Positions 34,016-43,030 of a DNA stretch of 64,000 bases are shown one piece after another. Made by a program: the position numbers and the translations under genes. Each line of letters begins with the position of its first letter. Position 1 is the first letter of the stretch. The notes beneath the pieces are model-generated. The model was not told where the DNA came from. It was given only the letters and a program-made list of their open reading frames with translations, and searched no databases. Source of the DNA: UBA7803 sp034522075. GTDB taxonomy: Bacteria; Pseudomonadota; Gammaproteobacteria; Pseudomonadales; Azotimanducaceae. The stretch lies in the NCBI GenBank assembly GCA_034522075.1, contig JAXHLO010000024.1, positions 1 through 64,000 of the forward strand. Reading direction: 5' to 3'.

Positions 34016-35190
34016 TGCGCTTCGAACTCGACGCCGCCACCCGCGACTACGTGATGAGCCTGCGGGAGTTCGGCCGCGACAGCATCCGGCCGCTGGGTAT
34101 CGAGCGGGACCGTGCCGGCTCGCCGACGCCGCCGGATCACCCGTTCTTCAAGGAAGTGCTGCGGCGCGGCCTGAGCAAAACCACGGCGGCCGCCGACGAC
34201 GCTTCGCCATCGCCCGGACCGGCGGTGCTGCGGGTCATCAGCGCCCAGGAACTGGCCTACTGGGACCGCGGCGTGGCGTCGTCCCTGCCGGGCCCCGGGC
34301 TGGGCGGCGGCCCGGTGATGAGCATGGGCACCCCGGAACAGAAGGAACGTCTGCTGGGCCCGTTTCGCAACATGACCGAGCCGCGCTGGGCGGCTTTCGC
34401 CATGACCGAGCCCGGGGCCGGGTCCGACGTGGCGCGCATTCAATCCCGGGCCGTACAGGACGGCGACGAGTGGGTGCTCAACGGCGCCAAGCTGTTCTCG
34501 GCCAACGCCGACCGGGCCGACTGGATCGTGGTGTTCGCCACCGTCGACCCGGCCCTGGGCCGCGCCGGCCACCGCGCCTTCATCGTCGAGCGCGGCATGC
34601 CCGGGCTGTCCGAACCCAGACCGGAAAAGAAGATGGGCATCAAGGCCTATGCATCGGCGTCATTCACCATGAACGATCTGCGCGTGCCCGCGGCCAATCT
34701 GCTCGGCGGCGAAGCACACTACGAGCAGCGCACCCGGGGCGCCGGTTTCAAGGGCGCCATGCAGACCTTCAATGCCACCCGTCCGGCCATTGCCGCCAAT
34801 GCCGTCGGTATGGCGCGCGCCTGCCTGGACGAAGCCATGGCTTTCGCCCGGGATTCCGATCAGCTCCGGCCCCGGGATCTCGACCGCATGGAACGCATGC
34901 GCCGGAAGACCCGGACGGCCTGGCTCATGTGCCTGAAGGCAGCCTGGCTCGCCGATCAGGGCGAAGCCAACATGGTGGAAGCATCCATGGCCAAGGCCAC
35001 CGCCGCCGAAGTGGCCATGGAAGCGGCGAGCCTCGGTATGGAACTGCTCGGCGCCGTGGCCCTGCAGGGCGATCACCTGATCGAGAAGCTCTACCGCGAC
35101 GTGAAAGCCATGGACATCGTCGAAGGCACCGGCCAGATCCAGCGCATCGTCATGGCCAGACATCTGGTCAACTATCCCCGGGAAGCCTGA
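34015..35190 (+). CDS. Acyl-CoA dehydrogenase (second tandem pair)
   Basis: 391 residues with the full FAD site AFAMTEPGAGSDVARIQSRA and WVLNGAKLFSANADRADWIV, and the C-terminal VKAMDIVEGTGQIQRIVMAR. The canonical glutamate of EGTxEIQ is glutamine here (Q374). Helical domain EANMVEASMAKATAAEVAME. It pairs with the shorter upstream subunit and is followed at once by the crotonase, making a three-gene beta-oxidation-like module. Confidence 0.9.
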   Translation: MRFELDAATRDYVMSLREFGRDSIRPLGIERDRAGSPTPPDHPFFKEVLRRGLSKTTAAADDASPSPGPAVLRVISAQELAYWDRGVASSLPGPGLGGGPVMSMGTPEQKERLLGPFRNMTEPRWAAFAMTEPGAGSDVARIQSRAVQDGDEWVLNGAKLFSANADRADWIVVFATVDPALGRAGHRAFIVERGMPGLSEPRPEKKMGIKAYASASFTMNDLRVPAANLLGGEAHYEQRTRGAGFKGAMQTFNATRPAIAANAVGMARACLDEAMAFARDSDQLRPRDLDRMERMRRKTRTAWLMCLKAAWLADQGEANMVEASMAKATAAEVAMEAASLGMELLGAVALQGDHLIEKLYRDVKAMDIVEGTGQIQRIVMARHLVNYPREA

Positions 35191-35191
35191 C

Positions 35192-35983
35192 ATGCAAGAC
35201 CTGAACATCGAACGGCACGGCCACGTAGCCCTGGTCGAGATCGATCGTCCGCCCAACAACTTCTTCGACGTCGACCTGATCAACGGCATCGCCGATGCGT
35301 TCGAGGCCCTCGACGCCGATACCGACGTACGGGCGCTGGTGCTGGCCAGCGCCGGCAAGCACTTCTGCGCCGGTGCCAACTTCGGCGACCCGGATGCTCA
35401 GGCGAGCCGCCGCGAGCGTCGTCTGGAAGACGGCAATCCGCTCTACGCTGCGGCCGTGCGGCTGTTCGCCTGCCGCAAGCCCGTGGTGGGAGCCATACAG
35501 GGTGCCGCCGTGGGCGGCGGCTTCGGCCTGGCGCTCATGCCGGACTTTCGCGTGGTGTGTCCGGAGGCCCGCTTCACGGCCAACTTCGTCAAGCTGGGCT
35601 TTCACCCGGGCTTCGGCCTAACCTGGACCCTGCCGCGCCTGGTGGGTCAGCAGCGCGCGGCATTGATGTTCATGACCGGACGGCGCATCGACGGGACCAC
35701 GGCCCATGACTGGGGCCTGGCGGACGTGCTCACGGATCGTTCGGAGGTGCGCCGGAAGGCGCTCGAGCTCGCGGCCGAGATCGCCGGAAACGCCCCTCTG
35801 GCCGTGCTCTCGGTTCGGGCCACGCTGCGTGACGGCAATGGCGGACCGACGCTGGCCGATATCATCAAGCGCCAGACCGACCACGAGTTTGCCGAGCAAT
35901 TCCGTCTGCAGCAGACCGAAGATCATCGCGAAGGCGTGCGCGCCGTGGCCGAGCGGCGCCCGGGTGACTTCAAGGGACGGTAG
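35192..35983 (+). CDS. Enoyl-CoA hydratase/isomerase-family (crotonase) protein
   Basis: 263-residue crotonase-fold protein. Oxyanion-hole elements HFCAGANFGDPDAQ and GAIQGAAVGGGFGLALMPDF, then the conserved LGFHPGFGLTWTLPRLVGQQ. The two glutamates that serve as acid/base in classical enoyl-CoA hydratase are not at their usual places (the P-E-x-x-x-G position reads NFVKLG and the A-M-E position reads AAL), so it may be an isomerase, hydrolase or other crotonase. It starts one base after the dehydrogenase stop. Confidence 0.88.
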   Translation: MQDLNIERHGHVALVEIDRPPNNFFDVDLINGIADAFEALDADTDVRALVLASAGKHFCAGANFGDPDAQASRRERRLEDGNPLYAAAVRLFACRKPVVGAIQGAAVGGGFGLALMPDFRVVCPEARFTANFVKLGFHPGFGLTWTLPRLVGQQRAALMFMTGRRIDGTTAHDWGLADVLTDRSEVRRKALELAAEIAGNAPLAVLSVRATLRDGNGGPTLADIIKRQTDHEFAEQFRLQQTEDHREGVRAVAERRPGDFKGR

Positions 35984-36000
35984 CGGGCGGTTGCAGCGGT

Positions 36001-36816
36001 TCAGGTACCGCTGACGGACTGTTCCAGGTCGTTCTGTCGGATCATGGACTGAACTTCGCGCACATAGACCTCGCCGCGTTCGGAATACTTCCGCAGCCCC
36101 TCAGCGAGGCGTACGCCGGACAGGGACTTATCGTTGCGGCGCAGGTCGGCACGAACCTCACGCAGTCCGGCATAGCTGGGATGAGTATTCAGATTACGCA
36201 CGTAGCTCGTCACCGCCTCCCGGACGCTATCGAAGCTGCGGACCTCGTGGGTACGGCCGGCGGATCGATTCTGCGGCACCATGCCGCAGCCCGGGTCATA
36301 GCACCACTGACCGAACAGATTGTTGGCGCGGCGCGCGAAACGCGACGAGCCCCAGCCGGACTCCTTGGCCGCCTGCACCAGTACCAGACTGCGCGGAATG
36401 ACGTCGATGCGCTTGTTGAGCTCCTCGAGGAGCTCTTCCAGGGTCAATGCTTCGGTATCCAGGCGGGCGTATTCAGCCAGCTCCTCGAGGAAGCGCCGGT
36501 CCTGCCAGCCGGGCGGATCGCCCTCCGCGTTGGCGTCGACGATCTCCAGCAAGCGGGCGCGCTGCGCGCGGATTCGATCATTCTCCGCGCGGACGATCGG
36601 CGTCAGGTAATCGAAAAACTCCTGCTTCTTCTCCGCCACCTGCTCGATTTCGTGGAATGCCGGCAGCGGCCCGCTGCCCGGCCCGCGGTCGCCGGAAATA
36701 CCCACACTCAGGGCCCACAGAGCCACGGCGGCCAGCGGCACGACGATGCCGCCGCGCCGATCGAGGAAGGCACCCAGACGGGCGATGGCAGATGGCCGGG
36801 ACTCCGGAGTAGTCAT
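36001..36816 (-). CDS. Bax-like glucosaminidase-domain membrane protein
   Basis: 271 residues: one N-terminal transmembrane segment (GGIVVPLAAVALWALSVGIS), a helical linker, then the glucosaminidase domain LVQAAKESGWGSSRFARRAN, NLFGQWCYDPGCGM and SVREAVTSYVRNLNTHPSY, as in Bax of E. coli. The glutamate of AAKESGWG is the expected catalytic residue. Probably a periplasm-facing peptidoglycan hydrolase. Divergent from the methyltransferase gene. Confidence 0.88.
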   Translation of the reverse strand: MTTPESRPSAIARLGAFLDRRGGIVVPLAAVALWALSVGISGDRGPGSGPLPAFHEIEQVAEKKQEFFDYLTPIVRAENDRIRAQRARLLEIVDANAEGDPPGWQDRRFLEELAEYARLDTEALTLEELLEELNKRIDVIPRSLVLVQAAKESGWGSSRFARRANNLFGQWCYDPGCGMVPQNRSAGRTHEVRSFDSVREAVTSYVRNLNTHPSYAGLREVRADLRRNDKSLSGVRLAEGLRKYSERGEVYVREVQSMIRQNDLEQSVSGT

Positions 36817-36823
36817 GCAGGCT

Positions 36824-36852
36824 TTGACCTCATTAGCTTAGAACCCTAAACA
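36824..36852 (+). promoter_or_regulatory. Candidate promoter for the methyltransferase gene
   Basis: TTGACC at 36824-36829 and TAAACA at 36847-36852 with a 17-base spacer, in the divergent region between the glucosaminidase and methyltransferase genes, 84 bases before the ATG. Sequence match only. Confidence 0.35.
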
Positions 36853-36935
36853 CCTTCAAATATTACGCACCGGGCTGCCGCAGCGCAACCGGCCCACGGA
36901 GTACACTGGCGGACCGCGCCGCAACGGAGCCGACC

Positions 36936-37806
36936 ATGCGATCGGACAGCCCCAGCCAGACTGCCATGGCCACCGCCTTCCTGCGGGCCCTGCACCTGGT
37001 GGTGGACGAACCGCCGCACGTGTTCGAAGACACCCTGGCCACACAATTCCTGCCCCGGTATCAACAACGCTTCCTCCAGCGCCTCGGCAGCCTGCCGCCC
37101 GCGTGGCTGCGCGTCTTCCGACAACGGCGCAGCTACCTCGGCGGGATCCGGGCGCAGGTTCTGGTGCGCGCCCGCTACAGCGAAGATGCCCTGGCGGCGG
37201 CACGCAGCAACCCTGGCATCGGCCGCTACGTCATACTGGCGGCTGGCGTAGATACGTTCGCCTGGCGCCAGGGCGAGCACGCTGCTCTGCCCGTGGTGGA
37301 AGTGGACCATCCGGCCACCCAACGCTGGAAACGCCAGCACCTGGAGCAGAACGGCCAGCCGGTACCGGGCAATCTGACCTTCGTACCGCTGGACTTCGAA
37401 CGCTCCACTCTCGCAGAAGCCCTGCCGCGCCCGGAAGCACCCCAATTTATCTCCTGGCTGGGCACCACCTACTACCTGAAGCCGGACTCGGTGGCGGCCA
37501 CCTTGACCGCGCTGGCTGAGGTCTCGCCGCCGGGCTCACGGCTGGTCCTCGACTACTGGCAGGCGGCTCCCGGGACTCGGTGACGGCGCCGGGCTGCTCT
37601 GGGGCACCCGCATGGCGACAGCCCTGCAGATGGAACCCATGCTCTGCTTTCTCGGCCCGGACGAACTGGCAGCCATGGCCCGGCAATGCGGCTGGCGCGT
37701 GCGCGCCAACCTGGCCGCCGCGGCGCAGAACGAGCGCTATCTGGCCGGCCGCCGCGACGACCTTAAGGTTCCGGGGTTCGCCTGGCTGGCCGAACTGGAG
37801 TGCTGA
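36936..37806 (+). CDS. LCM-family SAM-dependent methyltransferase (one apparent frameshift)
   Basis: About 290 residues related to leucine carboxyl methyltransferases. From ATG 36936: TAMATAFLRALHLVVDEPPH, the long motif near RYVILAAGVDTFAWRQG (SAM loop), VVEVDHPATQRWKR and APQFISWLGTTYYL. The first frame stops at 37583; dropping one base near 37572 (CTCCCGGGAC) continues as GLGDGAGLLWGTRMATALQM and then the family ending ELAAMARQCGWRVRANLA to 37806. A break in a CCCGGG run suggests a sequencing error. Substrate unknown. Confidence 0.82.
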
Positions 37807-37831
37807 GACGAGCAGAGTTCCGGCCGCGGCC

Positions 37832-39232
37832 TCAGCGGCTGACAGTCTCGCCGGCCCGCTCGTCCAGTATCGCCCGGATCTCACCGTGGGCTTTCTCGTC
37901 GAGCTTGAAGCGGCTGAACAGCAGCGCACCGACCAGATAACAGACCAGCGGAAACAGACCATAGAGGGTCACCATGGCCACCTGTACGGTCATGGCCTGG
38001 GGCTGATTGGGCACGAAGCCCACTGCCTGCAGCACGAAGCCGGTGAGCAGCAGCATCACCCCCATGCCGCCCTTGTGGACGAAGTTCCAGGCAGCGAAGT
38101 ACGAGCCTTCCTTGCGCTCGCCGGTGAGGTACTCGTCATAGTCGATGACATCCCCCTGCACGGATGGCGATATGGTGCCGCCGCAACCGGCAGCCAGGCC
38201 CGCAAACATGGCAGCCACGCAGATATAGACGGATTTGACCAGCAGCGACTCGATGAATGGCAGCGCAAACATGGCGCCGAACGAGACACCGGTAAGCAGC
38301 ATGGAGAACATCCACAGACGCACCTTGCCGAAACGCCGCGACAGGGGAATCCACATGGGCACGGATATCGTGGAAGGCACCATGTAACAGAGGATGAACA
38401 ACGGCGCCAAGGTCGGTGCGCCCACTACATATTGAGCAACGTACAGGGTCAGCACGCCGATGGCCGCGCTGCCGATGTGTTCAATGAAGGTGACGATGAT
38501 GAGCAGGCGGGCGTGGGGGTTCTGCCAGACATCGGAGAAGGCGCGGAACGGCGACTCGGTGATCCGCCCCCGATAATTCTCGGGCTCACGGAGCAGCAGG
38601 CCGGCATAGGCAATCAACGCCCCCATGGCCAGCGCCGTGCCCAGTGACAGATACAACGCCAGTTCGCGCACCACCGCCGCACCCTGTTGTTCGGCGCGAA
38701 TGAGGAAATAAAACGTTATCAGCGACAGTATGGATCCGAAGGTGTAGAACACATGCCGCATACCGAACAGGCGGCTGCGCTCGTGATAGTTCTTGGACAG
38801 TTCAGCGCCCAGAGACAGGTGCGGTACGAAGAACATCGTCATGGCTGAGTAGAAGCCGATGATGGCCACCGCCATCCAGGCTACCAGGGCGCCGTCCGAG
38901 AGACTGTCCGGCGGCGAGAACACCATGACGAATGCGGCGCCGATGGGCATGATGCTGGCCAGCAACCACGTGCGCCGCCGCCCCAGGCGGCTCTGCGTGC
39001 GATCGGACAGATATCCGACGATAGGGTCGGAGATTGCGTCCCAGATGCGCGACGCTGCGAAGATCATCCCCATGGCCGCCGGCGCGATGAGCAGCACGTC
39101 GGTGGAGAATTTCATCACGTACAGGCCGAGCAGCAGGTACATATACCCCGCCCCGACACCGGGCGCACCATAGGCCAGCACCATTTTCCATGGCACGCGG
39201 TGCGGATCGGTCGACAGGCGGGGTTCGCTCAC
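37832..39232 (-). CDS. GPH-family (MFS_2) glycoside/pentoside:cation symporter-like carrier
   Basis: 466 residues with twelve hydrophobic segments. Family motifs: VLAYGAPGVGAGYMYLLLGL, ASRIWDAISDPIVGYLSDRT (the conserved aspartate-rich loop), QSRLGRRRTWLL, and EGSYFAAWNFVHKGGMG near the C-terminus. It lies ten bases downstream of two SDR genes on the same strand, so the three probably form an operon that imports and oxidises a substrate. Members in catabolic clusters of this kind need not carry sugars. Confidence 0.9.
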   Translation of the reverse strand: MSEPRLSTDPHRVPWKMVLAYGAPGVGAGYMYLLLGLYVMKFSTDVLLIAPAAMGMIFAASRIWDAISDPIVGYLSDRTQSRLGRRRTWLLASIMPIGAAFVMVFSPPDSLSDGALVAWMAVAIIGFYSAMTMFFVPHLSLGAELSKNYHERSRLFGMRHVFYTFGSILSLITFYFLIRAEQQGAAVVRELALYLSLGTALAMGALIAYAGLLLREPENYRGRITESPFRAFSDVWQNPHARLLIIVTFIEHIGSAAIGVLTLYVAQYVVGAPTLAPLFILCYMVPSTISVPMWIPLSRRFGKVRLWMFSMLLTGVSFGAMFALPFIESLLVKSVYICVAAMFAGLAAGCGGTISPSVQGDVIDYDEYLTGERKEGSYFAAWNFVHKGGMGVMLLLTGFVLQAVGFVPNQPQAMTVQVAMVTLYGLFPLVCYLVGALLFSRFKLDEKAHGEIRAILDERAGETVSR

Positions 39233-39242
39233 GGGTCGCTGT

Positions 39243-40034
39243 TCAGGCGTTGCGGATGGTCAGGCCGCCGTCCACGGGCAGGGCCACGCCGGTGGTGAAC
39301 CCCGCCGCCGGCAGCACCAGGGCCAGAGTCATGTGAGCCACTTCCTCCGGATCGCCGTAACGCTTCAATGCCGTGCGGCGCCGCGCGAACTCCTGCTTGG
39401 CGTCGTCGGGAATTGCCTCGGTCATGCCCGTGTGGATGGGGCCGGGGCAGATGCAGTTGACGGTAATGCCCTCGCCGCCGAGTTCCACCGCCAGCGACCG
39501 GGTCAGACCGATGACCCCGGTCTTGGCCGCCGTGTACGGGCTGCCGTACTTGGTAGCGCCGAAGCCCTCCGTAGAGGCCACGTTGACGATGCGCGGATGC
39601 CGGGCCTGACGCAGCCACGGCAACGCTGCCCGGATGGTGCGGGTATGGGCCGTGAGCAGCACGCTCAAAGAGCGTTCCCAGGCTGTCTCGAACTCATCGC
39701 TGTCGATGGGTGCGAACAGAGACACGCCGGCGTTGTTGATCAGGATATCGATGCCGCCGAAGTGCTCGGCGATGGCGGCGAAGGTCTCATCGATGGCATC
39801 ACGGTCAGCGAGGTCCAGCGCCCAGCCGCGTACCGCCTCGCCGGCATCCCCGGCGCCGTCGCGCTCGACCTCGGCCACTACCTGATCCAGCGCCTCGGCA
39901 TTGACGTCCAGCGCCGCCACCCGGGCGCCCTCATCCACCAGCAGGCGCACTGTCGCACGGCCCATGCCGCTGGCGGCACCGGTTACCACCGCCGTGCTGC
40001 CGGCAATGGAGCGGGAAAGCGTCGTCAGTGTCAT
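39243..40034 (-). CDS. SDR-family oxidoreductase
   Basis: 263 residues. Cofactor motif VTGAASGMGRATVRLL, ALDVNAEALDQV (acidic residue, NAD preference), LINNAGVS, and the catalytic VASTEGFGATKYGSPYTAAKTG followed by the PG motif ICPGPIHTGM. ATG at 40034 overlaps the stop of the upstream SDR gene by four bases. Substrate unknown; co-operonic with the GPH carrier. Confidence 0.93.
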   Translation of the reverse strand: MTLTTLSRSIAGSTAVVTGAASGMGRATVRLLVDEGARVAALDVNAEALDQVVAEVERDGAGDAGEAVRGWALDLADRDAIDETFAAIAEHFGGIDILINNAGVSLFAPIDSDEFETAWERSLSVLLTAHTRTIRAALPWLRQARHPRIVNVASTEGFGATKYGSPYTAAKTGVIGLTRSLAVELGGEGITVNCICPGPIHTGMTEAIPDDAKQEFARRRTALKRYGDPEEVAHMTLALVLPAAGFTTGVALPVDGGLTIRNA

Positions 40035-40846
40035 GAGTGTCCTCCGTCGCCGCCGGCAGCGCCCATGGCATCCACGAACGGCCCGTAATCCGGCCCGCGG
40101 CGCAGATGCTGGCCGCCATCCACTGACAACACGGTACCGGTGACCCAGCTCGACTCCGGCCCGCACAGAAAACGCACGGCTCCGGCAATGTCGTCGGGCA
40201 CCCCGGTACGCGCCAGGGGAATGTTGTCGATATAGGATTCGTATACCGCCGGGGTGGCAAACAATCCGGCGGCGATTTCCGTATCCACCAGCCCCGGACA
40301 GACGCTGTTGACCCGCACCCCGGCGGGGCCGAGTTCGTCCGCCGTGTTGCGCACCAGCATGTCGATGCCGGCTTTGCTCACGACATAGGCGTGCATGAAG
40401 CGGTGAGTGCGCACTGCGGCGATGGACGAAATGGCACACATGGCCCCGCCGCCGGCACGGCCGATGGCCGCTCCGGCATGTTTGAAGGTGTAGAACGTGC
40501 CGGTCAGATTGGTCTGCAGTACCTGCTGCCAGGATTCGTCGCTGGTGGCCGCCAGCGGCGCAATGGCGCCGGTGCCGGCGTTGGCTACGGCCATGGTCAG
40601 GGATGCCACGCCGTCCGCCGCTTCGATGGCTGCGCGCACATCGGCTTCCTGCGCGACATCTCCGGGATAGGCCTGAACCTCACCGAGCGCCGCAAGTTCC
40701 GCCACGGCGGCATCCAGCTTGTCGCGGGATCGGCCCATGATGCTGACCCGGGCGCCGTCCGCGAGCAGCGCGCGGGCACAGGCGAGACCGATGCCGCTGC
40801 CGCCGCCGGTAATGAAAGCATGCTGACCGGAAAGTCTGTCCGCCAC
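40031..40846 (-). CDS. SDR-family oxidoreductase
   Basis: 271 residues from GTG 40846, which has AGGGGAG six bases upstream; a longer frame to 40906 has no support. Motifs: FITGGGSGIGLACARALLAD, MGRSRDKLDA (Arg after the strand, NADP preference likely), VANAGTG, and SSIAAVRTHRFMHAYVVSKAG with the PG motif VCPGLVDTEI. First gene of the SDR-SDR-GPH operon, divergent from the APH-like gene across a 245-bp region holding a 16-bp palindrome. Confidence 0.92.
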   Translation of the reverse strand: MADRLSGQHAFITGGGSGIGLACARALLADGARVSIMGRSRDKLDAAVAELAALGEVQAYPGDVAQEADVRAAIEAADGVASLTMAVANAGTGAIAPLAATSDESWQQVLQTNLTGTFYTFKHAGAAIGRAGGGAMCAISSIAAVRTHRFMHAYVVSKAGIDMLVRNTADELGPAGVRVNSVCPGLVDTEIAAGLFATPAVYESYIDNIPLARTGVPDDIAGAVRFLCGPESSWVTGTVLSVDGGQHLRRGPDYGPFVDAMGAAGGDGGHS

Positions 40847-40946
40847 TCGTCTCCCCTTGCACCTGGCATCTGCCCGGCTTCGCACCGCGCGATGCACAGC
40901 CTGCACGCCCGAACGGCTGCAGGCAATTGCGTTGCAGCGGAGTATC

Positions 40947-40962
40947 CGGCTAACGTTAGCCG
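40947..40962. promoter_or_regulatory. Perfect 16-bp palindrome in the divergent SDR/APH region
   Basis: CGGCTAACGTTAGCCG is fully self-complementary and lies 100 bp from the SDR start and 130 bp from the kinase start. Palindromes of this size between divergent catabolic genes are typical operators of TetR-like dimers, but no such regulator is encoded in the window; operator function is inference. Confidence 0.5.
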
Positions 40963-41091
40963 CCTGCCACTTTCACTTTTCGGACTGATCAGGTATGGCC
41001 CAAGCGACAGACTACGTATTCCAGGATGACGCTGTCACCTCACCGGCGGTGTATGGCCGCAGCCGTCACCCGCACCGGACCTGAGGTCGCC

Positions 41092-42153
41092 ATGCATCCG
41101 CAACTGCAACCGCTGAGTGAGCAGCTCGCCGCGTACCTGACCAGGCGCTGGGACGAACCGGTGACGGTGACCAGCATCGAACAGATTCCCGGCGGCGCCT
41201 CGCGGGAGACTTATCGAGTGGGCCTGCACACGCCGGCGGGTGAACGCGGAGTGATCGTGCGCCGCGATCCGAAGACCAGCCTCATCGACACGGAGCGCGC
41301 GCTCGAATACCGCACCTACGAGGCTGTCCACGGCAGCGGCATTCCCGTGCCCGAACCTTTGATCCTCGAGGAAGACCCGCGCCACCTGGAACGGCCTTTC
41401 TCGGTGATGAGCGAGATCGCCGGCTGCCAGAGCGCCGTGGCAACCCTGTTCGAACCCCCTTATGCAGAGCAGCGGCAGCGCATCGGCGAGCGTAAATGGT
41501 CGCTCATGGGCAGACTCGCAGCGCTGGACCCGGGCGAACTCGGCGTCACCGACTTCATGGCCGAACCGGAGCATCCGGCCGCCCACGAGCTGGACTACTG
41601 GGCAGGTGTCATTGCCGCCGACGCCCTGCATCCCCAACCGGTGGCCCAGGCCGCCATCCGCTGGCTGCGCCGGCATCTACCTGAGCCGTCGCCGCGGCGT
41701 TGCCTGGTGCACGGCGATTTCCGCTCCGGGAATTTCCTGTTCGACGAGCACGGCGACATTCACGGCATTCTCGACTGGGAAATGGCCCACATCGGCGATC
41801 CGCTGGAAGATCTGGCCTGGTCACTGGACCCGCTGTGGGCCTGGCCCGAGCGGGAGCTGGCGGGCGGGCTGCTGCCGCGGGAGGAAGCGATCCGCATCTG
41901 GGAGGCAGCCAGCGGCATGCCGGTGGACCGCGCCGCATTGCGCTGGTGGCAGGTATTCGCCTCGCTGAAAGGTGTGGCTATCTGGATTTCATCCACCGAG
42001 GATTTCGTCATGGGCGAAAGCAAAGAACCCATCCTGGCCGTGGCCGGCTGGCTGATGACCGACCGGCAGAACCGGATTCTCGTAGACCGGCTGCATCCGG
42101 CCTCGACCCATCAGTATGCGGAGCCGCTGGAGCCGCTGGAACCGCTGCTGTGA
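41092..42153 (+). CDS. APH-family phosphotransferase (ACAD10/11-like kinase)
   Basis: 353 residues from ATG 41092 (GAGG seven bases before). Kinase-like motifs: IPGGASRETYRVGL (nucleotide loop), VIVRRDP (lysine position carries Arg), RCLVHGDFRSGNFLFDEHGD (catalytic HGDxxxxN) and HGILDWEMAHIGDPLEDLAW (metal-binding D). Such kinases accompany acyl-CoA dehydrogenase and SDR genes and are thought to phosphorylate hydroxyacyl-CoAs. Divergent from the SDR operon and overlapping the next gene (GTGA). Confidence 0.88.
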   Translation: MHPQLQPLSEQLAAYLTRRWDEPVTVTSIEQIPGGASRETYRVGLHTPAGERGVIVRRDPKTSLIDTERALEYRTYEAVHGSGIPVPEPLILEEDPRHLERPFSVMSEIAGCQSAVATLFEPPYAEQRQRIGERKWSLMGRLAALDPGELGVTDFMAEPEHPAAHELDYWAGVIAADALHPQPVAQAAIRWLRRHLPEPSPRRCLVHGDFRSGNFLFDEHGDIHGILDWEMAHIGDPLEDLAWSLDPLWAWPERELAGGLLPREEAIRIWEAASGMPVDRAALRWWQVFASLKGVAIWISSTEDFVMGESKEPILAVAGWLMTDRQNRILVDRLHPASTHQYAEPLEPLEPLL

Positions 42154-42578
42154 TCCCGCGGCTCTCTCAGGGGCTGGCAGATCTGGCCGGCAAACTGGCC
42201 AGCGGCATCGCCCCGGAAACCACGTCGCGCTTCGCCATGGCCAATACCGGCATGATCGCCATGCTGCTCGGCGCTCTGGCTCAGGAGGCCGAGCGCGCCG
42301 TGGCCAGCCGTATGACCGACATCAGCGAGATGAAGGATCTGTTCGCAGCCCTCGACGCTGACGCTGGGGACCCGGCACAGTCCCAGGCGCGCCGGGAGTT
42401 TCTGGCGCGGCAGCCGGCGAGCCTGGCTCTCGGCGACGTGGAGGCGCTGCACGCGGAGGGTCTGGAGCTGCTGATTGCTCTGCACGCCTGGGCTGAAGAC
42501 GCCGATGCCGACCTGAACCGCAAAATCTGGGACTTTCTGCTGCGCCACACCGAACGCCATCGGCTCGATCCGGGCTGA
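42150..42578 (+). CDS. Unknown 142-residue protein coupled to the APH-like kinase
   Basis: GTG 42150 overlaps the kinase stop. The protein is helical and acidic: LADLAGKLASGIAPETTSRF, AMLLGALAQEAERAVASRM, LLIALHAWAEDADADLNRKI, WDFLLRHTERHRL. Small helical proteins in this position after ACAD10/11-like kinases occur in other proteobacteria, but I know no function. No signal peptide. Confidence 0.75.
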   Translation: MIPRLSQGLADLAGKLASGIAPETTSRFAMANTGMIAMLLGALAQEAERAVASRMTDISEMKDLFAALDADAGDPAQSQARREFLARQPASLALGDVEALHAEGLELLIALHAWAEDADADLNRKIWDFLLRHTERHRLDPG

Positions 42579-42593
42579 CGGCCCGGCGCAGGC

Positions 42594-42893
42594 TCACCCA
42601 GCGGCGCGAGCCCGCACGTACAGATACAGCGGCAGTGCGCAGGACAGCCCGATCAACAGGTTCACCGGAATGAGCCAGGCGGCGCGGGCGCCCTCCCCGG
42701 CGGCAAAGAGATAAACCCAGAACACCAGCGAAGAAACCAGCAGATCGGCGGCCACACCGCCGCCCACCAGGGTGGCGAACGCCGCGGCCGCGAAGCTGAC
42801 GGGATCCGGCCCGGCGGCCGCGATGTGCTGAAGAAAGAAGACATAGGGAACCACCGCGCCGACAACGGCCAGGGCCAGGTACAGGTGTTTCAT
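42594..42893 (-). CDS. DUF2834-family small membrane protein
   Basis: 99 residues with about three hydrophobic helices: LYLALAVVGAVVPYVFFLQH, ADLLVSSLVFWVYLFAAGEG and AWLIPVNLLIGLSCALPLYL, the DUF2834 pattern. ATG 42893 has GGAGG upstream (ACCTCC at 42898). Divergent from the XRE regulator, 137 bp apart. Function unknown. Confidence 0.85.
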   Translation of the reverse strand: MKHLYLALAVVGAVVPYVFFLQHIAAAGPDPVSFAAAAFATLVGGGVAADLLVSSLVFWVYLFAAGEGARAAWLIPVNLLIGLSCALPLYLYVRARAAG

Positions 42894-43030
42894 GGAAGAC
42901 CTCCGGGGCAATGAAAGGTGGCTGTAAGCTAATGCACCGGGGTCATGACACCAATTACCTCGAAGGTAATGGATCGACTCCGGCGGCACCGTACACTGAT
43001 GACCCGCACAAACTGACACGTGGAGGGACC

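Noticed and set aside
42911..43030. Upstream extension of the XRE regulator to 42911
   Set aside because: GTG 43031 has a strong GGAGGG site and starts just before the HTH; the extra 40 residues are not protein-like.
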